A DNA stretch of 64,000 nt from Bog-113 sp963752695 (GCA_963752695.1 CAVVZB010000002.1:62001-126000), one strand, 5' to 3'; positions 52,947 to 62,652 are shown, counted from the first letter of the stretch. Notes: generated by a model from the sequence alone, not told the origin. Program-made: numbers and translations.

Positions 52947-53585
52947 TTACGTGAGCTGCGCTTCTAGGGCTTCGAACCGGCGCCGCAGTTCCATCATGTC
53001 GTTACGGAGCAGGGCCACCTCGGCTTCGAGTTGCGCGATGCGTCCACCGGGGACGCCTGGAGTGGCCACTTCGCCGGCTGGATCGTTGACCGCTTCCCCT
53101 GAGAGAAGGTGCATGTAGCGAACTTCTTTCTGTCCGGGCTGCCGTTCCAGCTTGCGAGCAAGAGCGCCCGCCGGCCATTCGGCCATCTTCTCCAGAACTC
53201 GCTCGGTTTCTTCAAGATCGGCAAATGAGAAGATTCGTTCGCTCCGATCCTTGATTTCACCCAGCGTCTGCGGACCGCGCAGCAGCAGCACGCAAAGCAC
53301 CGCCATCTCCCGCCTGCCTAGATTCAGAGTTTCCGAGATCCGCTGCGCGTATTTATGAACGCGGCTGCCTCCGACAATGACTGCGGCAAAACGCTGCGCC
53401 TTCAGCCGTTCAATGGCGTCAGCAACTATGCCGTCGTCGTAGTCAACCACGGGATGGCGGTTGGACTTTTGATTACTGGCGTTGACCAGAGCGTTCAACG
53501 AGAGCGGGTAATACTCGGGAGTGGTGGCTTCTTTCTCGATCAGCGCTCCGAGAACCCGCGCCTCAATCGCGTCGATGAGCTCCAT
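52947..53585 (-). CDS. YceH/DUF480 family protein
   Basis: A 212-residue DUF480 protein: IEARVLGALIEKEATTPEYYPLSLNALVNASNQKSNRHPVV is the conserved N-terminal winged-helix segment, repeated in a second winged helix (MAVLCVLLLRGPQTLGEIKDRSERIFSF). The C-terminus is a coiled coil (IAQLEAEVALLRNDMMELRRRFEALEAQL). The winged helices suggest nucleic-acid binding. Function is uncharacterised. It lies 15 bases from the end of the ArnT-like gene, convergent. Confidence 0.92.
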   Translation of the reverse strand: MELIDAIEARVLGALIEKEATTPEYYPLSLNALVNASNQKSNRHPVVDYDDGIVADAIERLKAQRFAAVIVGGSRVHKYAQRISETLNLGRREMAVLCVLLLRGPQTLGEIKDRSERIFSFADLEETERVLEKMAEWPAGALARKLERQPGQKEVRYMHLLSGEAVNDPAGEVATPGVPGGRIAQLEAEVALLRNDMMELRRRFEALEAQLT

Positions 53586-53603
53586 ACGAGGCTGGCGAAA
53601 ATC

Positions 53604-54104
53604 CTAGTGGCCGGCCGGAGTTTCCGCGTGCAGAACCGGTGCCTGGGCTCCATCTGGAACGGGCGCGAGAAGATCTTCTTTCCGCATCACCATGGTTGAC
53701 GTGTTGTAACTGGCTAGCTCAAAACCGTGACCGTGGGTGATTGCGTCTGTCGGGCAGGCCTCTACGCAGAAGCCGCAAAAAATGCAGCGGTTGTAGTCAA
53801 TCGTGTAAGCCTTGGCGTACCGTTCGCCGCCGCTGATGCGAACTTGGTCGGTGTTTTCAGCAGCCTCGATATAGATGCATTGGGCCGGGCAGGCCGCAGC
53901 GCAGAGGAAGCACGCGACGCATTTCTCCATGCCGTTCTCATCCCGCTGCAGAACGTGGGTGCCGCGATAGCGTTGCTCGAACCGGGGTGGCTCATCGGGA
54001 TAATTCTCCGTAATGTCCGGGGAGATCATCTCTTTGAAAGTCGTGCTCATGCCCTTGGCAAGAGCTGCCGCCGCGCCAAACACTTCTTCCAGCTTGTTCG
54101 CCAT
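53604..54104 (-). CDS. nuoI: NADH-quinone oxidoreductase subunit I (orphan)
   Basis: A 166-residue NuoI with two 4Fe-4S motifs: CVACFLCAAACP and CIFCGFCVEACP. The N-terminal segment (FKEMISPDITENYPDEPPRF) and the intervening ISGGERYAKAYTIDYN fit complex I subunit I, which carries electrons through the peripheral arm. The remaining nuo genes are not adjacent, so it is either an isolated copy or part of a dispersed complex. It is followed by yceH, 18 bases away, on the same strand. Confidence 0.9.
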   Translation of the reverse strand: MANKLEEVFGAAAALAKGMSTTFKEMISPDITENYPDEPPRFEQRYRGTHVLQRDENGMEKCVACFLCAAACPAQCIYIEAAENTDQVRISGGERYAKAYTIDYNRCIFCGFCVEACPTDAITHGHGFELASYNTSTMVMRKEDLLAPVPDGAQAPVLHAETPAGH

Positions 54105-54127
54105 CTGCTCCTATCCTAGCAACGCGC

Positions 54128-55891
54128 TCAGGCCGGGGGCTGCACGCCAATCCAGGCATCCACGCGCTGTTCCAATATGGCCAAGGGAAGCGCACCTTCT
54201 CCGAGGACAACGTCGTGAAACTTACGCTCGTTGAACCTGGGACCCAGCTTCTGTTCAGCCCGCGTCCGCAGCTCCCGAATTTTCAACTGCCCGATCTTGT
54301 AGGCGTCGGCCTGCCCCGGCCAAGCGATATAACGATCCACTTCAACGACGATGTTCTGCTCGGTCAAGGCGGTGTTTGCGGTCATAAAATCGATGGCCTG
54401 CTGGCGCGTCCAGCCAAGCGAATGCATTCCGGTATCGACCACCAATCGGCAGGCCCGCCACATGTCATAGCTCAACTGGCCGAATTTGGAATAAGGGTCC
54501 TTGTACAGTCCGATCTCGTAGCCCAAGCTCTCGGAATACAATCCCCAGCCTTCCACGAAAGCGGTGGTCTCCAACTGCCGCCGGAATTCCGGGACGTTTT
54601 CCAACTCGTGAGCGAGCGCAATCTGCAGATGGTGCCCCGGCACGGACTCATGGCTGGAAAGCACTTCCATTTCGAACTTTGGCCGCGAGGAAAGCTTGTA
54701 GGTGTTTACTCGATAGATACCGGGAATGCTCCCATCGAGCGGGCCCGGCTCGTAGTAGGCCGTGGTTTGGGAGGGCGCGCTGTAAGCATCCATGGGCTCC
54801 ACGCCGTAGGGTGTTCGCGGCAGCTTCCCAAATAGCTTAGGAAGCTGCTCATCGATGCGTTTACAGATATCGCGGTACGCGGTTACTAACTCCGCGGCGT
54901 TGGTGTAATAGAAACGCGGATCGGTTCGCAGGAAAGCGACGAACTCGCTGAAGCTGCCATGGAAACCAATTTCAGCAATGGTCTTCCCCATCTCCGCGCG
55001 AATGCGTTTGACTTCGGATTGCCCAATGGCATGAATCTGCTCGGGAGTCAGATCCGTCGTAGTGCGCAGTTTGGTCCGGTAGCGGAACCACGCCTGGCCA
55101 TCGGGCAGGGAAGCGAGCGCGATGGTGTCGCGGCACTTGGGGATATAGTCGGCAGCCAGGAAATCGCGATACTTGCGAAAGGCCGGATAGACGGAGCCAT
55201 CGAGCAGCGCATTAGCGGCGCGGCGCAGACGTTCCTGATCGGCGGAGGAGATGGACGAGGGAAATTCCCGGAACCCTTTCAGAAGAGTGCTCTCCGAGGG
55301 CTGCTCATTCAACAGGCTATCGACCTGCCCCGGAATATCCCGCAAGACGATCCGAGGTTGAGTGATTCCTTTCGCAAGACCTTCTTTCAGCAGAGCGATG
55401 TTCTGATCAACTACCTGGTGTACGGCCCGAAGGCGGGCCAAGGTGTCTTCGTAATCTTTGACGGTCGCCCCCGGCCCATGGGCAAGCACCATCGGAACCA
55501 TGCTGTGCACACCTCCGCCAAGAGGATCGAGAGCCTGAAGGTATTCATCGGGGAACTTCTCGCCTTCGATCTCGCGTTCGGTCTGCCATCGAAACAGGTC
55601 GTAATTCAGCTGATCGGCGGCGGAAAGACGTGCACGATCGATCGAGTTGAGCACTTTAAGACTGTCGTCCGGATGGTGAAGGCGCGCATCGATGGCCTGC
55701 CGGGACATGTCCGTCCAGCGATCGTTTTGCCCAGCGAAACCATTCATCGTCGCCGTTTCCGGGTAGTTGCGCATCAACCAGGTCTGGTCGTCAGCGAACA
55801 ATCGGTGGAGGCGTTCGGCGTCGGATTGAGCAAAGGCCGGGAACATACTGGATAACGCCGCCGCAACCAAACCCGCAACTCGGAGTCTCAT
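54128..55891 (-). CDS. Exported DUF885 family protein (putative metallopeptidase)
   Basis: A 587-residue protein with a signal peptide (MRLRVAGLVAAALSSMFPAFAQ). The DUF885 core has the conserved SHESVPGHHLQIALAHE segment with a His/Glu-rich site, and a second site in VVDTGMHSLGWTRQQAIDFM. Members are thought to be zinc peptidases acting on dipeptides or oligopeptides, although characterisation is limited. It is divergent from copC, with only 3 bases between start codons, so their promoters must lie inside each other's coding sequence. Confidence 0.9.
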   Translation of the reverse strand: MRLRVAGLVAAALSSMFPAFAQSDAERLHRLFADDQTWLMRNYPETATMNGFAGQNDRWTDMSRQAIDARLHHPDDSLKVLNSIDRARLSAADQLNYDLFRWQTEREIEGEKFPDEYLQALDPLGGGVHSMVPMVLAHGPGATVKDYEDTLARLRAVHQVVDQNIALLKEGLAKGITQPRIVLRDIPGQVDSLLNEQPSESTLLKGFREFPSSISSADQERLRRAANALLDGSVYPAFRKYRDFLAADYIPKCRDTIALASLPDGQAWFRYRTKLRTTTDLTPEQIHAIGQSEVKRIRAEMGKTIAEIGFHGSFSEFVAFLRTDPRFYYTNAAELVTAYRDICKRIDEQLPKLFGKLPRTPYGVEPMDAYSAPSQTTAYYEPGPLDGSIPGIYRVNTYKLSSRPKFEMEVLSSHESVPGHHLQIALAHELENVPEFRRQLETTAFVEGWGLYSESLGYEIGLYKDPYSKFGQLSYDMWRACRLVVDTGMHSLGWTRQQAIDFMTANTALTEQNIVVEVDRYIAWPGQADAYKIGQLKIRELRTRAEQKLGPRFNERKFHDVVLGEGALPLAILEQRVDAWIGVQPPA

Positions 55892-55894
55892 AGG

Positions 55895-56299
55895 ATGAAG
55901 GTAATGATAACGTTCACAAGGTTTGGGGCAGCGTCGCCTCGGGCAGGAAGCTGGCGGATAGGCCTAGGCATGGTGGCGCTCCTGTTCGGATTGCTGACGC
56001 AAGCTTCCGCGCATGCCGTGTTGATGAGCTCGGTTCCTTCGGCGGGCGACTTTCTTGCGGGCCCAGCCATTACCATGCAGTTGCGTTTCAATTCGCGAGT
56101 CGATGGCAAGCGCTCGCGGTTGACTCTGGTGTATCCGGACGGAAAACTTTATCCCTTGGACATCACTCCTCAGAGTTCGCCCGATGTCTTGAACGCGCCA
56201 GCGCACGGATTGCTCGGCGGCTTGTACAAAGTTCGCTGGCAGGTGTTGGCTGCGGACGGCCACATCACGCGCGGCGAATTTTCGTTCACCATTCGCTGA
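55895..56299 (+). CDS. copC: CopC domain copper-binding protein
   Basis: A 134-residue exported CopC-like protein. The N-terminal part is a signal peptide; the mature sequence starts HAVLMSSVPSAGDF, with the N-terminal His that binds Cu(II) in the family, and ends GGLYKVRWQVLAADGHITRGEFSF, the conserved DGH motif. It carries copper in the periplasm and delivers it to CopD. copD follows 7 bases downstream. The first ATG at 55895 gives a long, Arg-rich n-region; a start slightly further in is possible. Confidence 0.9.
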   Translation: MKVMITFTRFGAASPRAGSWRIGLGMVALLFGLLTQASAHAVLMSSVPSAGDFLAGPAITMQLRFNSRVDGKRSRLTLVYPDGKLYPLDITPQSSPDVLNAPAHGLLGGLYKVRWQVLAADGHITRGEFSFTIR

Positions 56300-56306
56300 C
56301 GTAAGC

Positions 56307-57896
56307 ATGACGCAGTTACTCAGTATTTTCGGTTTTCTGTCCGTAGTTCTGCGTGGGACAACACTTGCGCTGGAAGCTCTTGTGGCGGGCGGCATCTTGT
56401 TCGCGCTGCTTTGCCTGGACGGCGGGACGCCGGAGACGTTGGAAGGCTGCCGCAGGCTGGTCCGTTGGGCGGCGGCTGCCCTGGCGATCGCGCAACTGAT
56501 TCTGATCGGGTGCGATGGCGCGATCTTAAGCGGGACCACGGGACTTAGCTTTGCCGAAATCGCCACCGCCGACTTCTTTCTAGCCGGAGCGGCTTCCGCG
56601 GTTGCCGCGTTCGGCATCGCATGTTTTGGGCGTTGGCTGAAGCCAGGAAATTGGCTGATGCTATTACCAGCGGGCGTGTTACTGGCGGCCTCGCTGATGA
56701 CCAGCCACGCCGCCGCGCGCGTGGACAACCAGATTCCCGCGCTGGCGCTAACGGCCCTGCACCAAGGTGCAACGCTCGCCTGGATCGGCGGACTGCCGTT
56801 CCTACTGATTGCCGTCATTCGAAATCGTTCTCTTCCCGAGTCGCAAAGCGCAGGCCAACGTTTCTCGCGCGTCGCGCAAGTCAGCATCGCCGCGCTCCTC
56901 CTGAGTGGCGTTGGCCTTAGCTACTACTACGTCGGTTCCTGGCCCGGACTTTATGGCACTTCCTACGGATTAATGATTTTAGGCAAAGCGGTGATGTTCG
57001 GGCTTCTGCTCGTTCTGGGAGCGCTCAATTTTATGATCGTACGCGGGCTGCATCGCCCGGAATCACCCTTGCTTTCCCGTTTGCGGCGGCTTTCGGAGGC
57101 CGAAATTGGCATCGGATTTACGGTGATTCTTGCCGCGGCGTCGCTCACCTCGCAACCGCCCGCAATCGACATCAAAGGCCGGGTGACCGCGCATCAGATT
57201 GTGGACCGCTTCACGCCGCATACGCCCCGATTTTCCAGCCCATCATTGGCCGAGATTTCGCCAACGGTGTTGCCCGCGCAGGGCAACGAGTCCTACGTCC
57301 CGGGGGCGAGTAGCGCTCCCAGTTCGCCGGAAGATATCGCGTGGTCGGAATACAATCACAACTGGTCCGGAGTGGTGGTTTTGACGATGGGCCTTCTGGC
57401 GGTTGCTTCCCGGGTATTCGGGGCGCGGTGGGCGCGTCACTGGCCATTAGCCTTCTTGGGGTTGGCTGTATTCCTGGCGTTTCGTGCTGATGCCGATGCT
57501 TGGCCGCTCGGCCCTAAGGGATTTTGGTCGAGCATGCTCGACCCGGAAATTCTGCAGCACCGCATTTTTGCGCTTATGATCGTGGCGTTCGCCATCTTCG
57601 AGTGGGGCGTTCAAGTTGGCCGGGTGCATTCGCGGGCAGCGGCGTTAGTATTTCCGGCGGTGAGCGCGCTGGGCGGAGCATTGCTGCTCACACACTCCCA
57701 CGGACTTTCCAATATCAAGGAGGAATACCTCGCCGAGGCCAGTCACCTGCCCATAGCAATTTTCGCGGTTGCCGCCGGCTGGTCGCGCTGGCTGGAACAG
57801 CGTCTGGACCGCGCATGGCAGCGCTTACCAGGCATGGTGTGGCCGGTCTGTTTCGTCGCCATCGGTTTGATGTTGCTGTTTTACCGGGAAGCTTGA
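56307..57896 (+). CDS. copD: CopD domain copper transporter
   Basis: A 529-residue integral membrane protein with about 13 hydrophobic segments in two halves. The N-terminal half is the CopD domain with HQGATLAWIGGLPFL and YYYVGSWPGLYGTSYG; the C-terminal half has additional membrane segments with His-containing loops (HSHGLSNIKEEYL). CopD works with CopC to import copper for periplasmic or membrane enzymes. The glycosyltransferase gene overlaps its last codons. Confidence 0.9.
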   Translation: MTQLLSIFGFLSVVLRGTTLALEALVAGGILFALLCLDGGTPETLEGCRRLVRWAAAALAIAQLILIGCDGAILSGTTGLSFAEIATADFFLAGAASAVAAFGIACFGRWLKPGNWLMLLPAGVLLAASLMTSHAAARVDNQIPALALTALHQGATLAWIGGLPFLLIAVIRNRSLPESQSAGQRFSRVAQVSIAALLLSGVGLSYYYVGSWPGLYGTSYGLMILGKAVMFGLLLVLGALNFMIVRGLHRPESPLLSRLRRLSEAEIGIGFTVILAAASLTSQPPAIDIKGRVTAHQIVDRFTPHTPRFSSPSLAEISPTVLPAQGNESYVPGASSAPSSPEDIAWSEYNHNWSGVVVLTMGLLAVASRVFGARWARHWPLAFLGLAVFLAFRADADAWPLGPKGFWSSMLDPEILQHRIFALMIVAFAIFEWGVQVGRVHSRAAALVFPAVSALGGALLLTHSHGLSNIKEEYLAEASHLPIAIFAVAAGWSRWLEQRLDRAWQRLPGMVWPVCFVAIGLMLLFYREA

Positions 57897-59320
57897 CCGC
57901 GCGTTGGGGAGGCACAACCCCGTGGGTGCTGGGCGCGTTGCTGCTCCTGCTGACCGCCTCGCGCCTCTGTCACTCCGGCATTCTCTGGAGCGATGGGGAC
58001 TACCACCTTGCCGCCGCCATGCAGATGCACGACGGGAAGACGCTCTACCGCGATCTCTGGTACGACAAACCGCCACTGACGGCATTGCTCTTGGATGTCG
58101 CGGGGCGTCCCCAAGGGTGGGCTCTCAGCATTTTTGAAGCTCTTGTCGCGTGGCTGGGTTGCGTGTTCGCCTTCTTAACCGCAAGGCAGCTCGGAAGCCG
58201 CAAAGCGGGTTGGATCGCGGCCACGCTGCTCGCCTTTTTCTTGACGTTCTACATCCCGACTGCGGTCATTCCGATTGCACCCGATCTGTTGATGATCGCG
58301 CCGCATCTGGCGGCCGTATACCTGACTCTGTCGCGCCACACTTGGTTAGCCGGGGTGGCCTCGGCGGTGGCTTTCGCAGTTAACACAAAGGGTATTTTCG
58401 TGTTGGCGGCTTGCTTGGCCATGGCTCCAGCGCAGGCTGTCCCGATTCTTCTCGGCTTTGCCATTCCGTGCGCGGGCGCGGCTTTAACGCTGGTCAAGCT
58501 CGATGCATGGAACGGCTACCTCGATCAGGCGTGGCGCTGGGGTCTGCTGTATGCCCGGAGTTCACCGGTCGCCAATCCTTGGGGGAATGCTATCAGCCGC
58601 ACGGCCAATTGGGCTGGGTTCCACGCGGCCCTAATTTTCGGCGCGATTCTCCACTTGCGGCGGAGAGCAACTACGGATTGGGTTCGTTTTGCAATTTGGC
58701 TAGGTATTTCCTACTTGGCGGTCGCGCAGGGGGTGCGGTTCCTGCCGCGCTACTGGTTCCAACTGCTGGCCCCACTGGCGGTGGTGGCTGGTCTGGGCTT
58801 TGCGAGTGTCCGCAATCGGGCATGGGTGACGGTGGCCGCCGTGCTGGCGCTTTCCGTTCCGCTGGTTCGCTTCGGTCCCGCGTATTTCAAGCTTGCGATG
58901 GAAAACCGTAGCGGTCGCCCGCACCGCTGGGCAGATCTCGCTCTCGATCAAGACGATCGGGAAATTGCGGCTCTAATCTCGAAGATCGCCCCACCTGGCG
59001 CCACGCTTTTCGTATGGGGTTACCGGCCCGGGATCTACTGCTACACTCGGCTCGACTCGCCGTCCTTGTTCTGGGACTCGCAACCGCTAACCGGTGTGCC
59101 CGCCGACCGTCATCTTCATTTGGCGACCAACCTTGACCCCGCGTGGGCGAAGCGCAATCGCGAGCAGTTTGCGCTCACCCGGCCCGCAGTGTTAGTGGAC
59201 GCGCTCTCGATTATCAACCCGCAATTGGCGATGGATCGGTATCCGGAACTGCAACCCTTGTTAGCGCACTACCGGCACTGTGGCCAGACCGCACTCAGCA
59301 ATATCTACTGCATTCAGTGA
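57893..59320 (+). CDS. PMT/ArnT-like membrane glycosyltransferase (GT-C)
   Basis: About 475 residues with roughly 11 hydrophobic segments. The first loop reads WSDGDYHLAAAMQMHDGKTLYRDLWYDKPPL, the signature of the dolichyl-phosphate-mannose-protein mannosyltransferase-like group, with Asp-rich catalytic motif DGDYH. It differs from the ArnT-like protein at 51480, so two GT-C enzymes are encoded in this region. The TTG at 57893 overlaps copD by 4 bases; a GTG at 57926 is an alternative. No other in-frame start is better. Confidence 0.82.
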   Translation: MTARWGGTTPWVLGALLLLLTASRLCHSGILWSDGDYHLAAAMQMHDGKTLYRDLWYDKPPLTALLLDVAGRPQGWALSIFEALVAWLGCVFAFLTARQLGSRKAGWIAATLLAFFLTFYIPTAVIPIAPDLLMIAPHLAAVYLTLSRHTWLAGVASAVAFAVNTKGIFVLAACLAMAPAQAVPILLGFAIPCAGAALTLVKLDAWNGYLDQAWRWGLLYARSSPVANPWGNAISRTANWAGFHAALIFGAILHLRRRATTDWVRFAIWLGISYLAVAQGVRFLPRYWFQLLAPLAVVAGLGFASVRNRAWVTVAAVLALSVPLVRFGPAYFKLAMENRSGRPHRWADLALDQDDREIAALISKIAPPGATLFVWGYRPGIYCYTRLDSPSLFWDSQPLTGVPADRHLHLATNLDPAWAKRNREQFALTRPAVLVDALSIINPQLAMDRYPELQPLLAHYRHCGQTALSNIYCIQ

Positions 59321-59340
59321 TACTTCAATGTGCGCTTGGG

Positions 59341-59382
59341 TACTCCGCATCTTTTGACACACTTGCACCCGCGGAGTACGCT
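59341..59382 (+). promoter_or_regulatory. Putative formate dehydrogenase promoter with inverted repeat
   Basis: TTGACA (59354-59359), 17 bases, then TACGCT (59377-59382) is a good promoter. A start 7-8 bases on lies at the ATG of the dehydrogenase gene (59391), so the transcript would be leaderless. The 8-base inverted repeat TACTCCGC (59341-59348) and GCGGAGTA (59371-59378) encloses the -35 and overlaps the -10, an arrangement fit for a repressor or activator. Confidence 0.5.
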
Positions 59383-59390
59383 GACTCTAG

Positions 59391-62300
59391 ATGTCTCTCT
59401 TGTCGAAGTGGCCGCTCTTTCGTCAGTTGCGGGACGGCGATTTATTAGCGCTCGGAGAAACCGCGAAGTCCACGCGCTCTGAGCATCTTGAACCCAGAAC
59501 CAAGCACGCCGATCGCGTTGTGAAATCGATCTGTCCGTATTGCGCGGTTGGCTGCGGCCAAGACGTTTACGTCAAAGACGAGAGGATTATCGATATCGAA
59601 GGTGATCCCGATTCGCCGATTTCAGCCGGACGTCTCTGTCCCAAAGGATCTGCCAGTTTTCAGCTGGTGACCGGGAACCAACGGCAGAAGGACGTACTTT
59701 ATCGCCGGCCGAACGGTACAGAGTGGGAAAAGATTCCGCTCGATCGGGCGATGGATATGGTCGCCGCGCGGGTGAAGAAGACGCGGGATGAGAACTGGCA
59801 GGATAAGAGCGACGACGGCGTCCCGCTCCATCGCACGCTGGGGATTGCTCACTTGGGCGGGGCCACGCTCGACAACGAAGAAAACTACTTAATCAAGAAG
59901 CTGTTCACCGGGCTCGGAATCGTACAAGTCGAAAATCAGGCTCGAATTTGACACTCTTCCACGGTCCCCGGTCTGGGGGCCAGCTTCGGACGCGGTGGGG
60001 CCACCACGTTCCAACAGGACCTGGAGAATGCCGATTGCATTCTGATTGAAGGCTCCAATATGGCCGAAAATCACCCCGTGGGATTTCAATGGGTGATGAA
60101 AGCCAAGGAACGCGGAGCAAAAATCATTCACGTTGATCCACGGTTCACGCGGACCAGCGCGGTGGCCGATATTTACGCGCCGATCCGGCCCGGTACAGAC
60201 ATCGCGTTCCTGGGCGGCATCATCCGCTACATCCTGGAGAACAATCGCTATTTCCATGAGTACGTGGTGGAGTACACCAACGCCGCGTTACTTATCAACG
60301 ATGACTACCAGGACACCGAAGATCTGGATGGTTTATTCGGCGGCTGGGATGCCGAGAAGGCGGAATACGATTTCGCCAATTGGATGTATAAGGATCCCGT
60401 GGATAGCCCTCCGGACGGGAAGCGGGCCACGCATACCGGTCAGTCGCATTCGGAACGCGCGGCGATGTCGCGCGGCGGCAAGCAAGACTGCACGCTTCAG
60501 GACGCGCGCTGCGTTTTCCAAATTCTTAAGCGCCACTACCAGCGGTACACGCCGGCCATGGTCGAAGAGATCTGCGGGATTCCCACGGCGACGTTCACCA
60601 AGATCGCAGAGACGTTGTGCGCCAACTCCGGCCGTGAGCGCACCACCGCGCTCTGTTACGCCGTCGGGTGGACCCATCACCTGACGGGCGCGCAGATCAT
60701 TCGGGCCGCTTCGATTGTGCAGGCGCTATTGGGGAACATCGGGCGTCCGGGAGGCGGAATACTAGCCCTTCGGGGTCACGCGTCTATCCAGGGTTCGACC
60801 GATATTCCCACGCTCTATGACCTTCTGCCGGGTTATATCGCGATGCCGCATGCCAAACAGGACACCGATTTCCGTACTTACTGTAATCACCAGGTAGCGC
60901 AGTCGGGATGGTGGGGCGAATCGGAAAAATACATCGTTTCGCTTTTCAGAGCTTGGTGGGGCGACGCGGCCCGCGAGGAAACCGGCTGGGCGTACGACTA
61001 TATGCCGCGCCTAACTGGTGATCACTCCCACATGACGACGGTTGTGAATCAAATCGATGGCGTGGTGAAGGGCTACTTCGTCATGGGGGAGAACCCGAGC
61101 GTAGGCTCGCCTCATGCGGGGATGCAGCGCGCCGGCTTGCGCAATCTCGAATGGTGTGTGGTGCGCGATATTGCCATGATCGAGACAGCCGAGTTCTGGC
61201 GCAAGTCGCCCGAGCACGATCGCGGAGAGGTGAAGGCGGAAGACATCGGGACTGAGGTGTTCTTCTTCCCGGCGGCGGCGCACACCGAGAAGGCGGGCTC
61301 GTTTACGAATACACAGAGGCTCCTGCAGTGGCGGCATCAGGCTGTGGAACCTCCTGGCGATGCCCGGAGTGAACTGCACTTTGTCTATCACTTGGGCAAG
61401 CGCTTGCGCGAGCTTTATCGGGGCTCGACCGAACTCAAGGACCGGGCGCTCCTCGATCTTACTTGGGATTATCCGACGCACGGCGCGATAGCGGAGCCGA
61501 GTGGCGAAGCAATCTTGAAGGAAGTGAACGGGTACACGGTGGCGGACCGGAAGGCAGTCGGCACTTATGCGGAATTGAAGTCTGACGGGAGCACGGCTTG
61601 CGGGTGTTGGATCTATGCCGGCTGCTATTCCAATGAGCTGAATCAAGCGGCGCGCCGGCGTCCCGGGCGAGAACAAAACTGGATAGCCAATGAATGGGGA
61701 TGGGCTTGGCCCAGCGATCGGCGCATTCTCTACAACCGCGCGTCAGCCGACCCGTCAGGCAAGCCGTGGTCGGAGCGTAAGAAGCTGGTCTGGTGGGACG
61801 AAGCTAAGCAGGAATGGACCGGCTTCGATACTCCGGACTTTATAAAAGACCGCCCGCCATCGTATCGCCCGGCGCCGGACGCCAAGGGGAAGGACACCAT
61901 TGGGGGGGCCGATCCGTTCCTTATGCAGGGCGATGGTAAGGCGTGGTTGTTCTCGCCGAGTGGATTGCAGGAAGGGCCGATGCCCTCGCACTATGAGCCT
62001 CTCGAATCGGTCGTGAAGAATCCGCTGTATGGGCAGCAATGCAACCCCGCGCGTACCGATTATGTGCGGCCCCGAAATCCACTACACAGGCCCTATGACG
62101 ACGCACGTTTTCCGTTTCTGATCACCACTTACCGATTGACCGAGCACCACACAGCCGGTGGTATGTCCCGGTGGCTCTCCTGGCTCAGTGAATTGCAGCC
62201 GGAGATGTTCTGTGAGGTTGGGCCGGAGCTGGCCGCGGCCAAAGGCTTGTCGAATGGAGGTTGGGCTACGATTACCACTGCGAGAGGCGCGATTGAAGCA

Positions 62301-62651
62301 CGGGTGCTGGTCACGGAACGAATCCGCCCGTTAACCATCGGCAAGCGCGTTTTTCAACAGATCGGAATTCCATATCACTGGGGAAGCAGTGGACGGGTGC
62401 GAGGCGACGGCGCGAATGAACTGACTAACTTCGCGGCCGACCCCAACGTGAGCATCATGAATTCCAAGGCGCATACGGCGAACATCGAAGCCGGACGGCG
62501 CGCGCGCGAGTTTCGTCCCGACCATCAACTCATCGATGGAGAGCGCCTCCCCGGAAATGCTTTGCGCGACTTGCCTGTGGTTGGAAATCATCGTCCTATC
62601 GGTAAGCATCTGGTTTCGACCAGTAAAGACAAACAGGGAGACCAGACTTAG
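59391..62651 (+). CDS. fdnG: Formate dehydrogenase alpha subunit, selenocysteine-containing
   Basis: A 1086-residue molybdopterin oxidoreductase of the formate dehydrogenase family, read through an in-frame TGA at 59949-59951 (residue 187) as selenocysteine. The context is NQARI-Sec-HSSTVPGLGASFGRGA, which aligns with the Sec site of E. coli FdnG. An N-terminal 4Fe-4S site is formed by Cys48, Cys51, Cys55 and Cys83 (CPYCAVGC, RLCPKG). Downstream are the molybdopterin-binding domains and a C-terminal molydopterin dinucleotide-binding domain. It should oxidise formate to CO2. There is no recognisable twin-arginine signal, unlike E. coli FdnG. The beta and membrane subunits follow. Confidence 0.94.
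59949..59951 (+). promoter_or_regulatory. Selenocysteine codon (UGA)
   Basis: The TGA is flanked by conserved formate dehydrogenase sequence on both sides in one frame, and a SECIS hairpin begins 11 bases later. It is a recoded codon, not the end of the gene. Confidence 0.93.
59963..59981 (+). promoter_or_regulatory. Bacterial SECIS element
   Basis: GGTCCCC (59963-59969) pairs with GGGGGCC (59975-59981), including one G-U pair, and closes the 5-base loop GGTCT. The loop sequence resembles the SelB-binding loop of the E. coli formate dehydrogenase SECIS, and the 11-base distance from UGA to the stem is the standard bacterial spacing. The hairpin is also coding. Confidence 0.9.
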
Positions 62652-62652
62652 G

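Noticed and set aside
54215..55855. Long plus-strand open frames opposite the DUF885 gene
   Set aside because: They are antisense to a strongly conserved gene, have no family features and arise from the high G+C.
59391..59951. Formate dehydrogenase alpha subunit as a broken gene ending at TGA 59949
   Set aside because: The frame continues with conserved sequence and a SECIS hairpin lies at the standard distance, so the TGA is a selenocysteine codon.
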